A DNA stretch of 56,801 bases from Hymenobacter aranciens (lineage in GTDB: Bacteria; Bacteroidota; Bacteroidia; Cytophagales; Hymenobacteraceae): positions 1-56,801 of the forward strand of contig NZ_JAUQSY010000025.1 in NCBI RefSeq assembly GCF_030580865.1, given 5' to 3'. Numbering within the stretch: position 1 is the first letter of the stretch; every line of letters starts with the position of its first letter. Made by a program: the position numbers and the translations under genes. Below, piece after piece: positions 45,909 through 54,622 of the stretch. The notes below the pieces were generated by a model. It was not told the origin of the DNA. It saw only the letters and a program-made list of their open reading frames with translations, and ran no database searches.

Positions 45909-47447
45909 ATGGAAGAGAAACAGGAATTGCCGCAGGGCTGGGTTTGGACGCGGATTGGTGAAATAGCGCCTACAAGTAGCGGAGGCACACCAAGCCGAAG
46001 CAACCCCTCATACTTCACCGGAAATATCCCGTGGATTAAATCCGGCGAGTTAGGCGACGGCTATGTAGTCGAGTATAGTGAGTCTATTAGCGAAGCTGCT
46101 TTGGCAGGCTCAAGCGCCAAGCTTTTTCCTAAAGGCACGCTGTTGATTGCGCTTTATGGCGCTACAGTTGGGAAAGTGGGCATTCTCACAATGGACGCCG
46201 CAACCAACCAAGCTGTTTGTGGCATATTCCTGCCGGAGTGGGTAGAACTCAAATTTGCATTCAACTACTTATTCTCGCTTCGTCGGGAATTTATTGAACA
46301 AGGCAAGGGCGGGGCCCAACCCAACATCAGTCAGGATATAGTTAGGAATACGCCCTTTCCCCTCCCGCCCCTGCCCGAGCAGCGCCGCATCGTGGCGAAG
46401 CTGGAGGAGCTGTTCAGCCGGCTCGATGCGGGCGTGGCGGCCGTGCGCCGCGCCCAGGCCCTGCTGAAACGCTACCGCCAATCGGTGCTGCACGCGGCCG
46501 TGACCGGCGAGCTCACCCGCGCCTGGCGCGAGGCGCACCCCGCCCCCGCCGAAACCGGGGCCGCCCTGCTCGCCCGCATCCGCGGCGAGCGCCGGGCGCA
46601 GTGGGAAGCCGCCCAGGTTGCCAAGCGCGGCGGCCAGCTCCCGCTCAACGATGCCTGGAAATCGAAATATGTAGCGCCTCCAGGCCCCGAAACATCTGGA
46701 TTGCCTGAGTTACCCGAAAGCTGGTCCTGGGCCACGTTTGAGGAAATAAGCGAACGGGTTACGGTTGGTTTTGTAGGCTCGATGAAGGATGAATACGTCG
46801 ACGAAGGCGTTCCCTTTTTGCGCTCGCAAAACGTGCGAGAGAATAAGTATAGCCCGATAGGACTCAAGTACGTTTCGCCAACTTTCGACGAAAGCATCAG
46901 TAAGTCGAGGCTGGAGCCGGGTGATGTTGTTGTGGTCCGGTCTGGCAGCGTTGGAACCGCGTGTGTTATTCCGGATACACTTCCAGCAGCCAACTGCTCG
47001 GATTTGGTAATTGTGAAGCAGCCCAAGGTGCTGCCTGAGTATTGCGCCTATTATATGAACTCCGTGGCAAAAGCCCGAGTGAACGCGCAAAAAGTCGGTG
47101 TTGCATTGATACACTTCAACACACAAGCACAGGCAGCCATGCCCTTATCGATTCCACCCCTGGCCGAGCAAGCCGAAATCGTGGCCGAAGTAGAGCGCCG
47201 CCTCACCGTGCTCGATGCCCTGGGCCAGACCCTGGCCGACGAACTCAAACGCGCCGAGCGCCTGCGCCAGAGCCTGCTACACCGGGCCTTCACCGGCCGC
47301 CTCGTGCCCCAGGATGCCACCGACGAGCCGGCCGCCGCCCTGCTGGCCCGGTTGCGGGCAGGCGCGGCGGTGCCGGCGAAGGCGGCTAAGGGCAAGCGCA
47401 AGGCGAAGGCCGAACCAGAATCGAAACAACTTTCCATCAAGCTGTAG
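45909..47447 (+). CDS. hsdS: Type I restriction-modification specificity subunit
   Basis: 512 aa with two target-recognition domains. TRD1 (about residues 1-145) has GWVWTRIGEIAP and GTLLIALYGATVGKVG. The central conserved helix is LPPLPEQRRIVAKLEELFSR. TRD2 (about 265-415) has WSWATFEEISERV and VVVRSGSVGTACV. The distal helix is IPPLAEQAEIVAEVERRLTV. Each TRD reads one half of a split DNA target. The two TRDs and their nucleotide composition are more AT-rich than the conserved helices, a usual sign of TRD exchange. Lys/Ala-rich tail. Confidence 0.95.
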   Translation: MEEKQELPQGWVWTRIGEIAPTSSGGTPSRSNPSYFTGNIPWIKSGELGDGYVVEYSESISEAALAGSSAKLFPKGTLLIALYGATVGKVGILTMDAATNQAVCGIFLPEWVELKFAFNYLFSLRREFIEQGKGGAQPNISQDIVRNTPFPLPPLPEQRRIVAKLEELFSRLDAGVAAVRRAQALLKRYRQSVLHAAVTGELTRAWREAHPAPAETGAALLARIRGERRAQWEAAQVAKRGGQLPLNDAWKSKYVAPPGPETSGLPELPESWSWATFEEISERVTVGFVGSMKDEYVDEGVPFLRSQNVRENKYSPIGLKYVSPTFDESISKSRLEPGDVVVVRSGSVGTACVIPDTLPAANCSDLVIVKQPKVLPEYCAYYMNSVAKARVNAQKVGVALIHFNTQAQAAMPLSIPPLAEQAEIVAEVERRLTVLDALGQTLADELKRAERLRQSLLHRAFTGRLVPQDATDEPAAALLARLRAGAAVPAKAAKGKRKAKAEPESKQLSIKL

Positions 47448-47474
47448 CCACAGCTCTCATTCCACCCCCACTGC

Positions 47475-47996
47475 ATGAAAGGCAAAATCAACCGCACCAA
47501 TTGGCTCAACCAGCTCGACGTCGTGAACTGCGGCGAATTTCACAGGCCTCAGGTCGATAATGAGGTGTATGCCTGCCCGGCTAAGGGGGGCGCCTACTCG
47601 CACAAGCGCTGCGAATTTCTAGGTATGTATTGGGGCAAATCGGTGCACCGCGTAGGCCGCATCCTGGGCATCGTTGATGTCCACCCGCTCAATGCGGCCC
47701 TTGACCGCGTGTGCTGGAACAATGCCGACCCGGCCACGATGGACAACCCCGCCCTGATAGACGAAGCCCGCAAAAGACTACAGGCCTGCTTTCCCAAGGA
47801 GAAAAAGGAGTTTCACCAAACGCCCCACCGCGTGTTCGTGCTGGATGAGCTAACGGAAACCGATTTTCGCAAAACCAGCCCCGGCGGCATGTTCACCTCC
47901 AAGATGTACTTCGACGTGGACCGCTACCAACCTACCTCCACGGCTAACCTCGCCGCCACCCTCCAGACCAAAACCTGGGCCGAATACGGCCGCTAA
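47475..47996 (+). CDS. Standalone Cys/His-domain protein, paralogue of the nuclease-fused domain
   Basis: 173 aa, no family I recognise. The core CPAKGGAYSHKRCEFLGMYW, preceded by NWLNQLDVVNC and followed by VFVLDEL, matches the C-terminal half of the nuclease protein at 48606 (there CPAAGGSYSHQRCEYLGMYW, NWKGYMDVVNC and VFVLDQL). The invariant C...GG.YSH.RCE.LG.YW suggests a metal- or ligand-binding site. The lone domain next to a nuclease-fused version could be an antidote, sensor or truncated relative. It follows hsdS by 27 bp and is followed 2 bp later by the secreted-protein gene, so it is within the hsd operon. Confidence 0.7.
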   Translation: MKGKINRTNWLNQLDVVNCGEFHRPQVDNEVYACPAKGGAYSHKRCEFLGMYWGKSVHRVGRILGIVDVHPLNAALDRVCWNNADPATMDNPALIDEARKRLQACFPKEKKEFHQTPHRVFVLDELTETDFRKTSPGGMFTSKMYFDVDRYQPTSTANLAATLQTKTWAEYGR

Positions 47997-47998
47997 CG

Positions 47999-48571
47999 AT
48001 GGCCAAGCCCGCTTCTTCCGCCCTCGTGGCGTTGTGCCTGTTGCTGGCCCCGTTGCGCGGGCTTTGCCAGAGCTACTCGTCTCTCCGGTCGCACTTCGTG
48101 GACGCCCTGTTCAGCGATGATGCCGACCGGTACAAGCATGATATAGAATCATTCATCCAAGACCCCGAAAACGCGGCGCAGAAAGCCGATGCCGAAGCCC
48201 TGCTCTCCACCTTCAAGCTGCTGAACGACGCCACCAGCGAGCAGCCCTACGTGTGCCGCTTCAGCCAGGCCATGCGCGAGGTGGGCCTGACCTACAGCGC
48301 CGCAGCCACCACCAACCCCTACCTGCAAATCCTCAAGGTGCACGTGAACGGCCGCTACGTGGTGATACTGAAAAACACCCATCGGCAAAGCGGCTACATG
48401 GCCTACTTCACGGGCGCGTCGCTCGACAAAACCAGCACCTCCCGCATCAGCCGCGGCATTGGCCCCTACAGCTGCGCCCGCATGACCCGCACCGACAAGC
48501 CTTACAAGTACGCTTACGCTGGTGCCAAGAAGAACGAGTTCAGCTTTGAAGAGCACATCCCCTGCCCCTAG
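47999..48571 (+). CDS. Small secreted protein of unknown function inside the hsd locus
   Basis: 190 aa. Residues 1-24 (Lys then SALVALCLLLAPLRGLC) are a signal peptide with a probable cleavage near CQS. The mature part has several Cys (including YVCRF, YSCARM and CP at the end) and no motif I know. A periplasmic protein among cytoplasmic restriction genes is unexpected; it may be a passenger or tie the locus to envelope events. Start is 3 bp after the previous stop, so cotranslation with the Cys/His-domain gene is likely. Confidence 0.65.
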   Translation: MAKPASSALVALCLLLAPLRGLCQSYSSLRSHFVDALFSDDADRYKHDIESFIQDPENAAQKADAEALLSTFKLLNDATSEQPYVCRFSQAMREVGLTYSAAATTNPYLQILKVHVNGRYVVILKNTHRQSGYMAYFTGASLDKTSTSRISRGIGPYSCARMTRTDKPYKYAYAGAKKNEFSFEEHIPCP

Positions 48572-48605
48572 CCAGTCTCGTTCGCAATCAATTGCTTCTG
48601 AATAA

Positions 48606-49625
48606 ATGGGAAAAGAAATTAGCTTGTTCTCGGGCTACGACCAATCCGAGAACCGAACCACCAATTACTGCCTGCTTATCCTGCGCATGCTGTACCAGGA
48701 AAATCCCCGGTACTTAGCCGAGGCGCTCAGCGGCGTCGTTCCCAATCAAACGGGCTTGCAGGTCGGTGTACAGTTTCGGCAGCAGGTTTCGCGGGGCAAC
48801 AGCGTGCCGGATGGCATCATCACCCAACCGGGCTTTTCCATCTACATTGAGACCAAGAACTCCGATTGGTTTTATGATGCTCAACTCAAAGACCACCTCA
48901 ATGCCCTTAGTCAAGAGTCGGCCAGCGTGAAAGTGCTGCTGGCCCTGGGCAAGTTTGAGGGCGAATACAAGTCGCGTTTCGCCACCATTATCGACGCCTG
49001 TGCTACCGAGCACAACAACCAGGTTCAGTTCGCGGCCACCACCTTCGAGACCTTTCTAGCGGCCCTGCGCATTCCCAACCTACCGCCCGCCCTGGTATCA
49101 ACGGTCGACGACTTTCAGCAGTACCTCAACGAGAGCAACCTGCTGCCTAATTGGAAAGGCTACATGGATGTGGTCAACTGCGCCCGAGAATCGGACCGGC
49201 TGGTAGCCGCCGAGACCTATGTGTGTCCCGCCGCTGGGGGCAGCTACAGCCACCAGCGCTGCGAATACCTGGGCATGTACTGGGAAAAAGGCGTTTGGAA
49301 AATGGCCCGTGTGCGCGGCGTGGTCGACGTGTACCCCGACGGGACTTCTCGCGTGCTTTGGAAAAACGAAGAGCACCTGACCAACGAGGAGCTGCAACAG
49401 ATTGCGCGGCAAAAGTTTCATCAGGCCTACGAAGACGACATTGATTGGGAAGCCCGCGTGTTCGTGCTCGACCAACTCCATGACACCGGCCTAGAGAAAG
49501 ATACCTGGGGGCCGCTTCGAGGCAAGCAATACCTCTACATCGGCGACGTACCCGGCGACACGATGGCGGAGCTAGCCAAAAACTTGTCGAACGAATCCTG
49601 GGGCGACTTACAAGAAAATTCATAA
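48606..49625 (+). CDS. PD-(D/E)XK nuclease fused to the Cys/His domain
   Basis: 339 aa. Residues about 1-165 have a restriction-endonuclease fold signature: Asp69 in SVPDGIITQPG, then Glu82 and Lys84 in SIYIETKNSDW, the P-D...E-x-K pattern. Residues about 183-335 are the Cys/His domain shared with the 173-aa gene upstream (CPAAGGSYSHQRCEYLGMYW). The combination suggests a nuclease guided or gated by that domain. ATG start 34 bp after the secreted gene. It could be a second restriction activity supported by hsd methylation, or an effector triggered when restriction fails. Confidence 0.75.
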   Translation: MGKEISLFSGYDQSENRTTNYCLLILRMLYQENPRYLAEALSGVVPNQTGLQVGVQFRQQVSRGNSVPDGIITQPGFSIYIETKNSDWFYDAQLKDHLNALSQESASVKVLLALGKFEGEYKSRFATIIDACATEHNNQVQFAATTFETFLAALRIPNLPPALVSTVDDFQQYLNESNLLPNWKGYMDVVNCARESDRLVAAETYVCPAAGGSYSHQRCEYLGMYWEKGVWKMARVRGVVDVYPDGTSRVLWKNEEHLTNEELQQIARQKFHQAYEDDIDWEARVFVLDQLHDTGLEKDTWGPLRGKQYLYIGDVPGDTMAELAKNLSNESWGDLQENS

Positions 49626-49879
49626 GTAGCTGAGCTGACCAGCACGACTGAGGCTAAGCGCCGAGACGGAAGTTCAGCTAAAGCCTGCAGAATTAGTAAA
49701 CATTCACGGCAGCCAAGCTGCATAGGTCGCCTAAGGGTTACCGCAAAATTGATTTCTCTTCCTTGAACCAGTAAGCAGGTCTACTTCTGCCCTCTTATCC
49801 CTTCCACGATTCATCTATAAACGCTTTGCTAGTATCACTTAAATTCCCGTCGCAGCGCATAAAAATTGAGTATGTAACT

Positions 49880-51496
49880 ATGAGCTGGCGCTACCGGGAA
49901 GTGTACTGGAAGGAGGTAACCATGCGCGTACGTCGCACTATTGGGGCAACTAGGGTAACTGACCCGGCGACCGTTCGTGGCGTTCTGGATAGCATTTTTG
50001 ACTATATGCTGCAGCAGTTTGAACAGGTAGTGTCCAAGGCCGTTGGAGACGTGAGCTTTCTGATGTTTGTACATCGCATGCATGAATCCTCAGTACTTAT
50101 TGCAGACCTGTTTCATTCCGGTGATAAAGGAGTAAAGACACAACTCACCGAAGCGGATTTTAAAGAATTACCCGTCGTTCGCCGTGTTCTTAAGTTGATT
50201 ATGGAGGCTGTTTTGCCTGACCAGCTTGAGAAGGCAATCACAATGGAGCAGCTTATGAGCAGCAAAACATCGCGCAAGCATGTGCCATTGCTAGAAGAGC
50301 TTCTCTACCTGGGTTTACAAGTGATAGAAGCCAAAGAGTTTATCAACATAGCCTCCATGTTTGAGAAGTCGATTGCGCTTGTTTCGACCTGGAAAGCATT
50401 ATTAAGTATTCGGACTGCATCTCCCTACCATCACATTTTTGACACTGTTCAACGTGACATTGCGGCGTACCCGAATGTTGAATACGAACAAGTAAATGCA
50501 GAACTAGACGCAGTTCTACACAGCGCCTTTGGGTGCAACCTGACCGAAGTTCAAAAATATATGCCAGGGTTGGGCACGGGTATTATTGGCAGGGATGAAT
50601 TCTTGAACGAGTTGGGCTTTGTGCATGAACAGTTTGAACTTGTGCGTCCTTTCTATGCCGGCCTAACACTAAGCGCTGCGAATAAGCTACCGCTGATTGA
50701 GTCTTTTAAGAAGATGCAGACTAACAATCGTCTCATCTATCGCCCTTTTATCGAATTCAACGACCAGAACGGCAATACTTACTGGCTGGTTGGTTCAGGC
50801 AAGACTCTTGAGAGCATTCGTGCTCTCCAAACTAATGCGCTGCTGTGGGGCCAATTACCGCCAGAATGGACCTCTAACGAAGAAGTGAAAGCATTTGTAA
50901 AAGACTTGGAAAAGCGTCGGGAAGCCCTCATGATTGAGCAACTCATCGAACAGTTAGTTCGCTATGGGGTAACGCATGACAATTCCATTACTAGCTTGCT
51001 GGGCCCCAAAAATCAGGGCTTCAACATCGTTAAAAAGGGGCCGGGTGAAATTGATATCATTTTTCTTGATGAAGCAAGGAAAGTGATTTATGTCTGCGAG
51101 TGCAAGAACAATCGTCCGCGGTTTGAAGTGTTTTATTGGAAGTCGGAGTACAAACAGTTCGTTGAAAAATACGAGCCTCAGCTAGAGCGAAAGCATAGCT
51201 GGATTATTGGCCACAAAGACCTAGTACAGGGCCACTTTTCCCAAAAATTCAGGAAAGAGTTTGATTTCTCCGGGTGGGCTGTTGAGGGACTTTTCTTGCT
51301 TATGACGCCTTCCTTTTATAAGTATGACGGTTCTTTCAAAGCCCTGACTGTCGTAGACTTTGAGGAGTTCTTGGACAATGATTTTGTCTATGATTATCCG
51401 GTTTTGGGATTTCAGAGGAGTGACGAATCAACTTACACCATTGAGTATCCATACTTCAAGAATGTTCATCGGCTGATTGCTGAGGGCGTTTTATGA
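49880..51496 (+). CDS. PD-(D/E)XK nuclease-domain protein, helical N-terminus
   Basis: 538 aa from the ATG giving MSWRYREVYW; an in-frame TTG 18 codons upstream is less likely. Residues about 1-360 are mostly helical with no named domain. Residues about 365-460 carry a PD-(D/E)XK-type active site: Asp392 in GEIDIIFLDE, Glu407 and Lys409 in VIYVCECKNN. The nucleotide sequence is clearly more AT-rich than hsdR and hsdM around it, pointing to a separate origin. It lies about 250 bp after the previous gene and 100 bp before hsdM. Related proteins in defence islands are usually annotated as restriction-like nucleases; the target here is unknown. Confidence 0.7.
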   Translation: MSWRYREVYWKEVTMRVRRTIGATRVTDPATVRGVLDSIFDYMLQQFEQVVSKAVGDVSFLMFVHRMHESSVLIADLFHSGDKGVKTQLTEADFKELPVVRRVLKLIMEAVLPDQLEKAITMEQLMSSKTSRKHVPLLEELLYLGLQVIEAKEFINIASMFEKSIALVSTWKALLSIRTASPYHHIFDTVQRDIAAYPNVEYEQVNAELDAVLHSAFGCNLTEVQKYMPGLGTGIIGRDEFLNELGFVHEQFELVRPFYAGLTLSAANKLPLIESFKKMQTNNRLIYRPFIEFNDQNGNTYWLVGSGKTLESIRALQTNALLWGQLPPEWTSNEEVKAFVKDLEKRREALMIEQLIEQLVRYGVTHDNSITSLLGPKNQGFNIVKKGPGEIDIIFLDEARKVIYVCECKNNRPRFEVFYWKSEYKQFVEKYEPQLERKHSWIIGHKDLVQGHFSQKFRKEFDFSGWAVEGLFLLMTPSFYKYDGSFKALTVVDFEEFLDNDFVYDYPVLGFQRSDESTYTIEYPYFKNVHRLIAEGVL

Positions 51497-51597
51497 TTTT
51501 TCTCCTGCTATAAGTAGGCTCTATACATAGTCCCACAACTGACGGCGCCAAATACATTCGTCGCTACTATTGCTACCTTAATCTCGCTTTGTTTCAT

Positions 51598-53076
51598 ATG
51601 CGCCAACCAACTCTCAATGCCACCGCCCAATCCCTCGTACAACGCGTGTGGGGCTATGCCACCGTGCTCCGCGACGACGGCGTGGGCTACGGCGACTACG
51701 TCGAGCAAATCACTTACTTGCTGTTTCTGAAAATGGCCGACGAGCAGGCCGGCGCTCCCAATGCCCCGGCCGTGCCCGAAGGGAAAGACTGGACCAGCCT
51801 GCGCGCCCTCGAAGGCGACGCGCTGGAGGTGCAGTACCGCCACATCCTCACCGACCTGGGCAAGGAGCCCGGCATGCTGGGCGTCATCTTCAAGAAGGCT
51901 CAGAACAAGATTCAGAACCCGGCGCGCCTCAAGCACCTGCTGGCTTTGATAGACCGCGAAAATTGGTCGGGCCTGGGCTTCGACGTGAAAGGCGAGATTT
52001 ACGAGGGCCTGCTGCAGAAAAACGCCGAGGACGTGAAGGGCGGCGCGGGCCAGTACTTCACCCCGCGCCCGCTCATCCAAGCCATTGTGGAGGCCGTGGC
52101 CCCCACCCCGGGCCAGACCATCTGCGACCCGGCCTGCGGCACGGCGGGCTTCCTGCTGGTGGCTCGCGACTACCTCGTGGACACCTACGGCCCGGAGATG
52201 GACCGCGAGCAGCTTAAGTTCCTGCGCGACCACACCTTCCACGGCACCGACATCGTGGACTCGGTGGTGCGCCTGGCCGCCATGAACCTCTACCTGCACG
52301 GCGTGGGCTCCACCGAAAGCCCGGTCAAAAACCAGGACTCCCTCCTCTCCGACCCCGGCGACCGGTACGACTTCATTCTGGCCAACCCACCCTTTGGCAA
52401 GAAGAGCAGCATCACGGTGATGAGCGAGGAAGGCCAAACCAGCAAGGACACGCTCAGCTACGAGCGCACCGACTTCGTAGCCACCACCAGCAACAAGCAG
52501 CTCAACTTCGTTCAACACATCTATACCATTCTGAAGGTGGGCGGCACCGCCGCCGTGGTGCTGCCCGACAATGTGCTTTTTGAAGGCGGGGCTGGCGAAA
52601 CCATCCGCCGCAAGCTCCTGCAGGATTGCAACGTGCACACGCTGCTGCGCCTGCCCACCGGCATCTTCTACGCCCAGGGCGTGAAGGCCAACGTTATCTT
52701 CTTCGAGAAGCGCGCCGCAGCCGAGCAGGCCCAGACCCGCGAGCTATGGGTGTACGACCTACGCACCAACCAGCACTTCACCCCCAAAGGCAACCCGCTC
52801 ACGCTTGCTCACCTGCAGGACTTCATTGCCTGCTACGGCAAGCCCGGCCAACGCGCCCAGCGGCAGGAAACCGAGCAGTTCCACCGCTACGACCTGCCCC
52901 AACTCCTGGCCCGCGACAAGGTGAACCTCGACATCTTCTGGCTGAAAGACGACGCCTTGGAAGACAGCGCCACCCTGCCCGCTCCCGACGTGCTGGCCCT
53001 CGAAATCACGGAGAACCTACAGGCCGCGCTGGCGCAGTTTGCCAGCATTGCTGAGGAGCTGGAAGTGGAAGCATAA
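51598..53076 (+). CDS. hsdM: Type I restriction-modification methyltransferase subunit
   Basis: 492 aa. The N-terminal helical domain (GYGDYVEQITYLLFLKMADE) is followed by the AdoMet-binding core: CDPACGTAGFLL (motif I) and the catalytic NPPFGKK from Asn263 (motif IV, N6-adenine class). It pairs with hsdS to methylate host sites and with hsdR to restrict. The ATG at 51598 is preferred over a TTG three codons earlier. hsdM is last, about 4 kb from hsdS, an unusual order because hsdM is normally next to hsdS. A 17-bp stem-loop follows. Confidence 0.95.
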   Translation: MRQPTLNATAQSLVQRVWGYATVLRDDGVGYGDYVEQITYLLFLKMADEQAGAPNAPAVPEGKDWTSLRALEGDALEVQYRHILTDLGKEPGMLGVIFKKAQNKIQNPARLKHLLALIDRENWSGLGFDVKGEIYEGLLQKNAEDVKGGAGQYFTPRPLIQAIVEAVAPTPGQTICDPACGTAGFLLVARDYLVDTYGPEMDREQLKFLRDHTFHGTDIVDSVVRLAAMNLYLHGVGSTESPVKNQDSLLSDPGDRYDFILANPPFGKKSSITVMSEEGQTSKDTLSYERTDFVATTSNKQLNFVQHIYTILKVGGTAAVVLPDNVLFEGGAGETIRRKLLQDCNVHTLLRLPTGIFYAQGVKANVIFFEKRAAAEQAQTRELWVYDLRTNQHFTPKGNPLTLAHLQDFIACYGKPGQRAQRQETEQFHRYDLPQLLARDKVNLDIFWLKDDALEDSATLPAPDVLALEITENLQAALAQFASIAEELEVEA

Positions 53077-53134
53077 AAGCCACGACCCCTACAACCACTA
53101 TCATCGGGCAAACCACTACCATACTCACTCAAAT

Positions 53135-53190
53135 CATGTCGGTCACATAGCTCCGGAATTCAGCATTTGCTGCGCTGTGTGACCGACGTG
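53135..53190. terminator. Long inverted repeat after hsdM
   Basis: CATGTCGGTCACATAGC at 53135-53151 pairs with GCTGTGTGACCGACGTG at 53174-53190, 17 bp with two mismatches and a 22-nt loop. It starts 58 bp after the hsdM stop. There is no T-run after the stem, so it may be a rho-independent-like stop for the hsd transcript or a protein-binding site. Confidence 0.5.
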
Positions 53191-53431
53191 ATTTAGACGA
53201 GCTATTCCAGGGCAGTTCTTTTTCATGATATTTCTTTGAGCATCTCAGTGTGTAACGTAGGCAATAAAGCGGCACGACGTTTTGCAGGTTGTAATTCAAC
53301 CTTCACTATACGTAACCCACCCAACCGGCCCGCCCAATCGGCGGCACTTACGCTTTCGCCGGGCACCGAAACCGGCGGCTGGTTGTTCCTCCCAACAGTA
53401 CCTTTAGCTATTCTTGCTTGCGTTTCCGCTG

Positions 53432-53662
53432 ATGGCTTCCCAACTCCCCCACACTCGACTCGGCATTGAGCCCGAAGGCATCGATTTGTTGCCCGTTCAC
53501 TCCCGCCCGCTGATGCCCGAGGAAACCGAGCAACTGGCGGCTCTTCTTGCGCAATAGCGCGCCAAAAATGACGCGAACCCGCAGGTCGTGGCGTTACGCA
53601 AACAAGTGGCGCTTGACCCAGCCTTGGCAAAGTGGGGGGCTCGTCATGGCACCAGCCGCTAG
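53432..53662 (+). pseudogene. Possible decayed small gene interrupted by an amber codon
   Basis: An ATG opens a 41-codon frame (MASQLPHTRLGIEPEG, ending EQLAALLAQ) that stops at a TAG (53555-53557). The same frame continues with protein-like composition (RAKNDANPQVVALRKQVALD, then WGARHGTSR) to a second TAG at about 53660. Charged, helical and Ala/Leu-rich on both sides of the stop, so it looks like one small protein broken by a nonsense mutation. No family recognised; it could also be chance in a GC-rich region. Confidence 0.35.
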
Positions 53663-53918
53663 AGCCAGTCCTGTTCGACCGAACCAACCGACCGCAGCAA
53701 TTCGGTCACCCTCCAATACAGACGTTGCCCGATGAAGGCTCGCTATGGAACGCGCAACGGGCGACGACTGCGGGTAGCATTCAACCTGCGACGCCTTTTC
53801 CAGGCCAACTACGCCAACAACTGCCGCTGCGTGACCATTTTTCGCGCATTAGCACCCCTCCCCGCAGCTGTAGGAAGCGTAAAAAGTCGTTTGCAGGGCT
53901 ATTCATTCGCTGAAAACA
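53663..53918. other. Remnant region, no supported gene
   Basis: Two overlapping open frames (from 53632 and 53732) give products with no domain and biased composition. They may be frameshifted remains of the broken gene upstream. Nothing else is visible before the 14-bp repeats at 53919. Confidence 0.4.
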
Positions 53919-54029
53919 GGGAGAATTCACCCTGAAAACAGGGTGAAAACCCCTTTTCGCAGTTGTGAAATCGGGAGAATTCACCCAACTTGCCGGAGAA
54001 TTCACCCGGAAAACAGGGAGAATTCACCC
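53919..54029. repeat. Four GGGAGAATTCACCC repeats before the RHH-like gene
   Basis: The 14-mer GGGAGAATTCACCC occurs at 53919, 53973 and 54016, and with one change (CGGAGAATTCACCC) at 53994. Each is a near-palindrome centred on GAATTC; only positions 4 and 11 break symmetry. Half copies (ACAGGGTGAAAAC) lie between. The last is 28 bp before an ATG. Such sites fit an operator bound by the downstream ribbon-helix-helix-type protein, or a second iteron set or oriT-like site. Confidence 0.75.
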
Positions 54030-54056
54030 CGTTTACTGCCATTGCCCCTCTTCAAT

Positions 54057-54551
54057 ATGCCTTATCTTGTCGACCCGCGGCGCACCGTCACGGTTAATCT
54101 GGACCCGGCCGAGTACGCCGACCTGGCCGAAGATGCGCTGCAGGCTGGCTACGCCTCCGCCGGCACCTACGCCAAGGCCCTGGTCTTGCACCGAGGCGAG
54201 GCCCCGCCCCCCATCCCCGACCGCCGCCGGGACGAGCGCTACGCCCGGCTGGAAGGCAAAGCCGAATGGCTGCTGCTGCAATACGAGGCCTTGAGCGAGC
54301 AAGTGCGCGGGCTGGGCCACGCGCCGGTGCTGGCGCCCCTCCCCGCGGACGGGGAGCTGCCCCGCAGTCGCCCGGCGCAAGACCGGGCGGTAGCCGCCGC
54401 CGTGGCAACTGCTGTCGCCCAGGAAGCGCGCAAACGCACCCAGTTGCAGGCGCGCTACGACCGCCTCGTGGCCCAGCTGGCGGAGTCGGATGCTCCACTA
54501 GCGGCGGCGAACCCAGCACAGGGGCCCACGCCGACGCCGGACGGCCGGTAG
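54057..54551 (+). CDS. Possible ribbon-helix-helix (MobC-like) DNA-binding protein
   Basis: 164 aa from the ATG at 54057; the longer frame from 53943 would translate the 14-bp repeats into nonsense. The first about 45 residues (RTVTVNLDPAEYADLAEDAL, then AGYASAGTYAKALVL) have the strand-helix-helix pattern of RHH proteins such as MobC relaxosome components. Residues about 75-150 are a charged, Ala-rich coiled helix. It should bind the four 14-mers just upstream and repress itself. No relaxase is in the window, so transfer would need a helper. Moderate confidence. Confidence 0.55.
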   Translation: MPYLVDPRRTVTVNLDPAEYADLAEDALQAGYASAGTYAKALVLHRGEAPPPIPDRRRDERYARLEGKAEWLLLQYEALSEQVRGLGHAPVLAPLPADGELPRSRPAQDRAVAAAVATAVAQEARKRTQLQARYDRLVAQLAESDAPLAAANPAQGPTPTPDGR

Positions 54552-54622
54552 AAGTTTGTCGGCGCTGGCCCACCCGAACGCCCGCTACCGCCACCTGAGC
54601 GCTGTTCCTTTTTCCGAACTAT

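Noticed and set aside
53223..53687. 154-codon minus-strand open frame after hsdM
   Set aside because: No domain, Arg/Pro/Gly/Ser-biased, and opposite to a better candidate (the broken small gene on the plus strand).
53919..54029. CRISPR array made of the 14-bp repeats
   Set aside because: Repeats are too short, spacers are unequal (about 7-40 bp) and no cas gene is present.
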